Shown here: in pieces, positions 56,661 through 59,832 of the stretch
Numbering within the stretch: position 1 is the stretch's first letter
Layout: every line of letters begins with the position of its first letter
Origin: Corynebacterium jeikeium
Lineage (GTDB): Bacteria; Actinomycetota; Actinomycetes; Mycobacteriales; Mycobacteriaceae
Length of the DNA: 59,832 nucleotides
Direction of reading: 5' to 3'
NCBI RefSeq assembly: GCF_000738175.1
Contig: NZ_JFCH01000029.1
Coordinates: forward strand, 1 to 59,832
Program-made: the position numbers and the translations under genes
The notes under the pieces: model-generated
What the model was told of the DNA's origin: nothing
The model's database searches: none
What the model saw: only the letters and a program-made list of their open reading frames with translations

Positions 56661-56894
56661 CTATGCCGCAATCTCTTCGCGCGTGGTCGTGTAGAACATC
56701 TGCCCGAAATCTTCGAGGCCGAACCCGATAAGAACTCCGGCGACGAATGCTGCCGAAACGTTCCCGCCCTCCATTGCGCGGACAAATGTCTGCCGCTTAA
56801 CTCCGATGCGCTCCGCCGCCTGGCTCTCCGAGAGTCCGAGGGTGCGGACGAGCGTCTTCATCGCTTCTGTATTGAGCTTGATTGCCTTGGTCAT
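56661..56894 (-). CDS. Cro-like helix-turn-helix protein
   Basis: 77 residues from the ATG at 56894, with a perfect AAGGAGGTGA ribosome site. Residues ~22-45 (LSESQAAERIGVKRQTFVRAM) form the helix-turn-helix. It is divergent from the repressor gene and leads the lytic early operon, the place of Cro. It probably competes with the repressor for the TGGTTT boxes between them. Confidence 0.78.
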   Translation of the reverse strand: MTKAIKLNTEAMKTLVRTLGLSESQAAERIGVKRQTFVRAMEGGNVSAAFVAGVLIGFGLEDFGQMFYTTTREEIAA

Positions 56895-56916
56895 GTGGTT
56901 CACCTCCTTGCCGGTA

Positions 56917-57030
56917 TGGTTTAAAGGTAATCCATGATGGCGCACTTGTAAACCATTACCCCAAAACGGGGTTGGTTTATTTACTATCCATGCAGTTCGA
57001 ATGGCTCTAAGTGGTTTGAAAATGTACCAT
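56917..57030. promoter_or_regulatory. Immunity operator region with four TGGTTT boxes
   Basis: TGGTTTAAA (56917), TGGTTTACAA on the minus strand (56955-56946), TGGTTTATT (56973) and TGGTTTGAA (57012) lie between the divergent Cro-like and repressor genes. TACCAT (57025-57030) is a -10 candidate for the repressor gene. Confidence 0.55.
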
Positions 57031-57036
57031 GTAGAC

Positions 57037-57432
57037 ATGAGCGAATTTCAGCAATGGATAACCGGAGTTACCGGCGGTGCATCTTGGCGCACTATCGCCG
57101 ACAAGCTCGGCACCACCCACCCCACGATTCAACGGCGACTTAAGAACGACACGGCAAGCGCTGTTATTGAGCTCGCTCGCGCCTATGGCGCCAATCCAAT
57201 CCCTGGCCTACTAACCAGCGGGTGCATCACCCGCTCCGACATGGACGAGCACTTCCAAGAAGCTTCACTTAGTAGCTACACAGATCTAGAGCTCGCCCAA
57301 GAGATCGTCCGCAGGCTCGAAGAAAAAGATCACGATGACCTCGCGGACGTGTACGAGTTCCACGCCGTCGCAGATTCCAGCCCCGACGAGGACGCACTAC
57401 GAGCACAGCAAGAAGGGAGCGACCTTGAATGA
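57037..57432 (+). CDS. Immunity repressor
   Basis: 131 residues. N-terminal helix-turn-helix (GGASWRTIADKLGTTHPTIQRRLK), then an acidic helical part (YTDLELAQEIVRRLEEKDHDDLADVYEF). I chose the ATG at 57037: the -10 box TACCAT ends seven bases upstream and there is no ribosome site, so the message is probably leaderless; an ATG at 57001 is in frame but lies in the promoter. Followed by an ImmA-type protease in a four-base overlap, so induction may work by protease cleavage rather than RecA-driven self-cleavage. Confidence 0.78.
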   Translation: MSEFQQWITGVTGGASWRTIADKLGTTHPTIQRRLKNDTASAVIELARAYGANPIPGLLTSGCITRSDMDEHFQEASLSSYTDLELAQEIVRRLEEKDHDDLADVYEFHAVADSSPDEDALRAQQEGSDLE

Positions 57433-57815
57433 CCATCACTTGCCCAGACCTGCACCACGTAGCCCGCCAACTCGGCGTAACCCTCACCCGCCATGACGGC
57501 GGCGTCAAGGGCTACTACAACCACACAACCCACACCATCAGCACCAGGCGCGGAATGAGCATCACCCAATACCGCTCCACCCTCGCCCATGAGCTCGGCC
57601 ACGCGCACTACCGCGACCAGCCCACCGGCAACGGCCACTACGACCAGAAGCAGGAAGCCCGCGCCGACCGCTACGCCGTGCGCCTGCTTATCGACCCGGC
57701 GACGTTCAACACGGCCTACAGGTGGTGCCAAGGCAACCTCCAAGAGCTCGCCGACGAACTGGAGGTCACCCAGCACCTACTCGCCGTCTACATGCGCCAA
57801 GCACTAACCCACTAG
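57429..57815 (+). CDS. ImmA/IrrE-type metalloprotease
   Basis: 128 residues with the zinc-protease motif HELGHAHY (HExxH) and a downstream EARADRYAVRLLIDP that supplies the third ligand. ImmA-type proteases cleave the repressor encoded beside them to start excision in ICEBs1 and related phages. The overlap with the repressor gene supports the same partnership here. Confidence 0.87.
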   Translation: MTITCPDLHHVARQLGVTLTRHDGGVKGYYNHTTHTISTRRGMSITQYRSTLAHELGHAHYRDQPTGNGHYDQKQEARADRYAVRLLIDPATFNTAYRWCQGNLQELADELEVTQHLLAVYMRQALTH

Positions 57816-57826
57816 GAAGGAAAACC

Positions 57827-58594
57827 ATGAAGACCCGCATCATCCCAGCCATCCTCGCCGTCCCACTCCTCATCGCCGGCTGCAGCACCGACGACACCAC
57901 CCCGGACATCAACCCTGGCGAACTCGAGGAAAAGCTCAACCCCGATGGAACCGACTCCGAAGAGCACAACATCGCCAACCCCCTCCCCGTCACCTGCTAC
58001 TCGCACCTCCCCTGCGAGGGCGAGCTCAAGCTAGAGACCGTCACCCTCGGCGGCTCCTGCGACTACGGGATGAAGGACTACGACCTGCGCATCATCAAGC
58101 CTGGAAACACCCTGCTACAGATCAAGGGACACTTCACGCTCGATACCGCCGAGAACGGGTGGGCAATGCTGGACGACCCAGCCACCATCAACAAGGATGG
58201 GGACACCGAGACTCCGGCGCAGGCCAACGTCTGCGACGACGCAGACTCCGGCCACGAGGACTGGAGCGAGACCCTCGACAAGGGGCACAGCATGAAGGTA
58301 TATGGTTCCTGGGAAGTCGACGAGAACACCGAGTACGTATACCTCCTGGGTAAGAAGGTCAAGGTCGAGGACATCAAGCCATTGTCCGACGAGCTAAAAG
58401 AGAACGGCGACATCCCAGATGATGGAGGTTCCTTGATCGACGAGGATTACACGGAGGAGCCGATTAACACGGAGAAGTTCGCCCCCGAGGGCGACACTCC
58501 GATGCCTACCACCGGCAACGCCGAAAACGACGCCACCGTGAACTTCTGGAACTGCATTCAGGCGGGCGGAACTGAAGAGTCCTGCCTGCAGTAA
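57827..58594 (+). CDS. Prophage lipoprotein (candidate superinfection exclusion factor)
   Basis: 255 residues from the ATG at 57827 (GGAAGGA upstream). A signal peptide with lipobox (MKTRIIPAILAVPLLIAGCS) would put the acidic mature protein on the outer face of the membrane. Four or more Cys in the mature part could form disulfides. It lies in the repressor-protease-integrase operon, so it is probably made in the lysogen. Exclusion of other phages is a reasonable guess by analogy, not shown. Confidence 0.75.
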   Translation: MKTRIIPAILAVPLLIAGCSTDDTTPDINPGELEEKLNPDGTDSEEHNIANPLPVTCYSHLPCEGELKLETVTLGGSCDYGMKDYDLRIIKPGNTLLQIKGHFTLDTAENGWAMLDDPATINKDGDTETPAQANVCDDADSGHEDWSETLDKGHSMKVYGSWEVDENTEYVYLLGKKVKVEDIKPLSDELKENGDIPDDGGSLIDEDYTEEPINTEKFAPEGDTPMPTTGNAENDATVNFWNCIQAGGTEESCLQ

Positions 58595-58606
58595 GGAGCC
58601 GTCGTT

Positions 58607-59782
58607 ATGGCTGTCCAGAAACGCACTACTAAGACCGGCAAGACCCGTTGGGTCGCCCGCTATCGTGACAAGACCGGGCGGGAGCACTCTAAGAGCTTCG
58701 ACACGCAACGCGAGGCCAAGCAGTACCTCGCAGACCAGCGGGTCGCGCTCACCCGTGGCACATGGGCTAACCCCACCTTGGAGAAAACTGCTATCGGCAC
58801 ACTCGTTGATGAATGGGTGCAGTCCAGTAGTGAGGTCTCCCGTCCGTTCCGCATGTCCCTTATGCGGAATCTCGGTGATCTGGCAGACCAGCCTGTCGGC
58901 ACCCTCACGCCTGCGGACATCCGCGCATGGGTGGCGACACTGCAGGCCGGCAGGCCATGGAAAGACGGTTCCCCCCTGGGCGTATCGTCCGTATCGAGCG
59001 CGTTAGCCAACCTCAAGGCCGTGCTAGAGCGGGCAGTCGATGATGGACTGATCCCGAAGAACCCGGCACGCACTGTCACCGCATCTAGACCGACTACCCG
59101 TGTTACCTGGCATGATCTGCCCACTCGTGACCTTATTGACCGGCTGATCCGGTATGCGCGGACGGGCTATGGGCAGCGCAAGCGGGGCAAGAAGCTGTCC
59201 TGGTTCCAGGCGCACCCTGACCTGGCCGTGATGATCCGTGTGAGCGCTGCGACGGGGTTGCGCCCCGGTGAGGTGGCAGGCCTGAGTTGGCGGAATGTGG
59301 ACTTCGAGAAGAGGCAGATTCTCGTGATGGAGCAGGCTATGCGCACTGGCGCTGGCACGCGACCACTAAAGACCGGCGACAAGGGTATCCGCGCTTTGAG
59401 TGTGGATGATGAGACGCTGGCCGCGATTAATGAGCTGCCGCGTGTGGATGAGCGCGTGTTTCATGCCCGGTGGGGTGGGGTGCCGATGACGGCGGAGAAG
59501 TACTCCCAGGCGCTGCGCCGGTTGTGCCTCGTCGTGGGTGTTGATCCGGTGACGCCGCACTCTTTCCGGCATTTTCATGCGACGGAGCTACTAAGCGCTG
59601 GTGTGCCGGTGAAGGCTGTGCAGCGTCGATTGGGGCATTCGTCGGCGCGGGTGACTTTGGATGTGTATGCGCATTTCGTGCCGGGTGGTGATGATGTGGC
59701 GGCGGATGTGATTGCGGGTGTGTTGTCTGGTGCGGGATCGGTGCGGGATCGGCGTGGCGGTTTGCGCGTTGTTGGCGGTTAG
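58607..59782 (+). CDS. int: Tyrosine-type integrase
   Basis: 391 residues. N-terminal arm-binding domain (GKTRWVARYRDKTGREHSKSF), core-binding domain to ~175, and a catalytic domain with Arg in ATGLRPGEVAGL, HSFRHFHATELL, LGHSSARVT and the Tyr nucleophile in LDVYAHF. AAGGAG precedes the ATG. The gene ends 39 bases before attR, the usual place. It is the last gene of the lysogeny operon. Confidence 0.95.
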   Translation: MAVQKRTTKTGKTRWVARYRDKTGREHSKSFDTQREAKQYLADQRVALTRGTWANPTLEKTAIGTLVDEWVQSSSEVSRPFRMSLMRNLGDLADQPVGTLTPADIRAWVATLQAGRPWKDGSPLGVSSVSSALANLKAVLERAVDDGLIPKNPARTVTASRPTTRVTWHDLPTRDLIDRLIRYARTGYGQRKRGKKLSWFQAHPDLAVMIRVSAATGLRPGEVAGLSWRNVDFEKRQILVMEQAMRTGAGTRPLKTGDKGIRALSVDDETLAAINELPRVDERVFHARWGGVPMTAEKYSQALRRLCLVVGVDPVTPHSFRHFHATELLSAGVPVKAVQRRLGHSSARVTLDVYAHFVPGGDDVAADVIAGVLSGAGSVRDRRGGLRVVGG

Positions 59783-59810
59783 TGGCCTGGTCGTGGGGTG
59801 GTTTTTGGCT

Positions 59811-59832
59811 ATTTTACGTTGATAAGGATCAT
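59811..59832. other. Right attachment site (attR)
   Basis: The 11-bp core (59822-59832) is identical to attL and reaches the window edge, so the full core may be longer. On the minus strand it reads as the first seven codons of the ABM gene (MILINVK) followed by a stop. Confidence 0.85.

Larger units (their letters stand above)
21692..59832. mobile_element. Complete siphovirus prophage, about 38.1 kb
   Basis: Bounded by identical 11-bp cores, with the integrase gene next to the right core. It holds complete modules for packaging, head, tail, lysis, replication/recombination, immunity and integration, and no gene is visibly broken, so it could be inducible. Late and early genes run leftward; the immunity/integration operon and a small left-end module run rightward. 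Confidence 0.95.

Noticed and set aside
57001..57036. Earlier ATG (57001) as the repressor start
   Set aside because: It would put the start inside an operator box and before the -10 box; no ribosome site, and the downstream ATG fits a leaderless start.

Overview
The window reads as a high-GC actinobacterial chromosome, most likely a Corynebacterium: the order glmU, prs, rplY (CTC/L25 type), two pth genes, prfC, an MmpL transporter, PPK2 and a GT87 mannosyltransferase is corynebacterial in character, and several genes look leaderless behind TANNNT -10 boxes. This is inference from gene content, since no 16S or marker tree is possible here.

Bases 1-21702 are host chromosome. A fragment of an IS3-type element enters from the left edge next to an MFS permease. 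It is followed by a cell-wall precursor and nucleotide block (glmU, prs), ribosomal protein L25 behind a structured leader, and two peptidyl-tRNA hydrolases that overlap by one base. Then come a large OatA-like O-acyltransferase with a long Ala/Pro/Lys tail, release factor 3, an MmpL exporter with a TetR gene behind it, a second TetR gene, PnuC, a 3-hydroxyisobutyryl-CoA hydrolase-like enzyme, PPK2, a polyprenyl-phosphate-type mannosyltransferase, L-serine dehydratase and a small antibiotic-biosynthesis-monooxygenase (ABM) protein.

Bases 21692-59832 are a complete-looking siphovirus prophage of about 38.1 kb, bounded by an identical 11-bp core (ATAAGGATCAT). The core is the first codons of the ABM gene, so the phage sits exactly on the start of a host gene and has separated it, and sdaA behind it, from their native upstream DNA. 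From left to right the prophage holds: (a) a short rightward module with a zinc-finger regulator and two small genes under two look-alike promoters; (b) a long leftward late operon, read right to left as HNH, TerS, TerL, portal, MuF, scaffold, capsid, connectors, major tail protein, frameshifted tail chaperones, a tape measure with two muralytic domains, minor tail proteins, tail fibre, amidase, holin and membrane proteins; (c) a leftward early operon for replication and recombination (ParB-like, HTH, YqaJ exonuclease, annealing protein, HNH and GIY-YIG nucleases, a replisome organiser carrying iterons, SSB, a resolvase-like nuclease and many small proteins); (d) a rightward lysogeny operon (repressor, ImmA-type protease, lipoprotein, tyrosine integrase) facing a Cro-like gene across an operator region.

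The points most worth a second look are: the integration site, where the phage copy of the gene start differs from the host copy only at synonymous positions; two tRNA-like RNA elements inside the prophage, one in a heavily structured region upstream of an HTH gene; iterons inside the replisome-organiser gene; a repeated promoter motif driving a leaderless ROS/MucR-like regulator; the repressor-protease-lipoprotein-integrase operon; and a long structured RNA between prs and rplY. All functional calls rest on reading the protein and DNA sequence by eye; no database search was possible.
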